Below, piece after piece: positions 63,401 to 64,000 of a stretch of DNA of 64,000 nucleotides (position 1 is its first letter; each line of letters starts with the position of its first letter). The position numbers and the translations under genes are program-made. Source of the DNA: Paralithodes platypus (Eukaryota > Arthropoda > Malacostraca > Decapoda > Lithodidae); contig CM064492.1 in NCBI GenBank assembly GCA_032716605.1, positions 50,997,766 to 51,061,765 on the forward strand, read 5' to 3'. The notes beneath the pieces were generated by a model. That model did no database searches, was not told the origin of the DNA, and saw only the letters and a program-made list of their open reading frames with translations.

Positions 63401-64000
63401 TTGCTGAGTAAAACACCATCACGTATCAATAATTGATCTCATAAATGTACCATTAAACTGCTTCCTAAAGGGTAAAGATTAGGCTAGGAAGGACTGCTGG
63501 ATTTTTTTTTTTTTTCAAACCTCCAGTAAGTTGTCAAGGTGGTGATGATCGCGGATATTTCTCAAATGTACACATTCTAACTCATTTTTCTGTGTAGAAA
63601 CGTCATAGATCAATCTCAACAACAGTCTGAGTAATGATCTCAAAAACTATTTTCGTAATAGTAACTGCAAAAGCCTTCTTTAAACCAAAACATTTATTTG
63701 ACTTCGTTAATTCATAGGAGGTCAAATTTGTTTTGATACTTCACTTAATTCATTATAAGTAGCTAAAACATTAAGGAATATATTATAGAAATTCCTGTAA
63801 TAGTAGAAATATATGGTTCACGCAAATTGGGATTGCAAGAACATTGAGTACAGATTGCATTAACATCCACAACAATTCCAACATTAAAATAGTATCCCAC
63901 ATGCAATCCACACACTACTTACAACAAATAAAGCCGCTGTAAAAAGTGGTAATCCCTGAAAGCCATCTGACCTGACCTAACCTCCAAATTTATCTGACTG
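63401..64000. other. Unassigned AT-rich DNA
   Basis: Nothing recognisable. Short poly(T) at about 63502-63515. Confidence 0.45.

Overview
This is a repeat-dominated stretch of an animal nuclear genome. I could find no intact host gene in it. The LINE repertoire (CR1-like with an esterase domain, RTE-like, and a CR1/I/Jockey-like element), several tRNA-derived SINE families, long AT/GATA/CT/CA microsatellites and very many TTAA-flanked MITEs suggest an arthropod. A decapod crustacean is my best guess; that is inference from texture, not from a diagnostic gene.

Layout. 1-8 kb: CR1-like LINE debris, nested TTAA-flanked MITEs, a 110-bp higher-order tandem repeat, a purine-rich block and a 168-bp (GA)n run. 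8-18 kb: a MITE holding a truncated RTE-like LINE, about 2.5 kb of unassigned AT-rich DNA, a 30-bp minisatellite, more MITEs, a SINE with its promoter region triplicated, and degenerate ATTAG and GATA repeats. 18.8-26 kb: the most gene-like part. A truncated RTE-like LINE (+) abuts a 5'-truncated CR1-like LINE (-) that carries esterase, endonuclease and reverse transcriptase domains. A complete piggyBac element is inserted at a TTAA in the middle of that reverse transcriptase. 26-34 kb: SINEs, MITEs (including a head-to-head pair) and pyrimidine-rich low-complexity DNA. 34-48.4 kb: an unusual family of elements with hairpin termini, 3-bp TTA/TAA flanks and interiors of ATG/ACT trinucleotide arrays, present as one short and three longer copies. 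Some copies contain a CR1 LINE or SINE insertion, and one serves as the unoccupied reference for another. 48.6-50.3 kb: a broken coding remnant I cannot name, then an RTE-like LINE. 54.1-57 kb: an inverted-repeat DNA element flanked by TTA that contains a nearly open LINE. 58.9-60.3 kb: P-like transposase remnants, one split by a perfectly palindromic tRNA-derived insertion. 61-62.6 kb: the best preserved RTE-like reverse transcriptase frame.

How it works together: this is a layered deposit of mobile DNA. Two groups of TTAA-flanked MITEs are inserted beside or inside one another, often sharing a single TTAA, and the nesting lets relative ages be ordered. All recognisable enzymes (LINE polyproteins, piggyBac and P-like transposases) are truncated or carry lesions. 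The window is therefore a record of past transposition rather than a functional gene neighbourhood. All boundaries were read by eye from terminal motifs and should be treated as accurate to a few bases where a TTAA or TTA is quoted and to tens of bases elsewhere.
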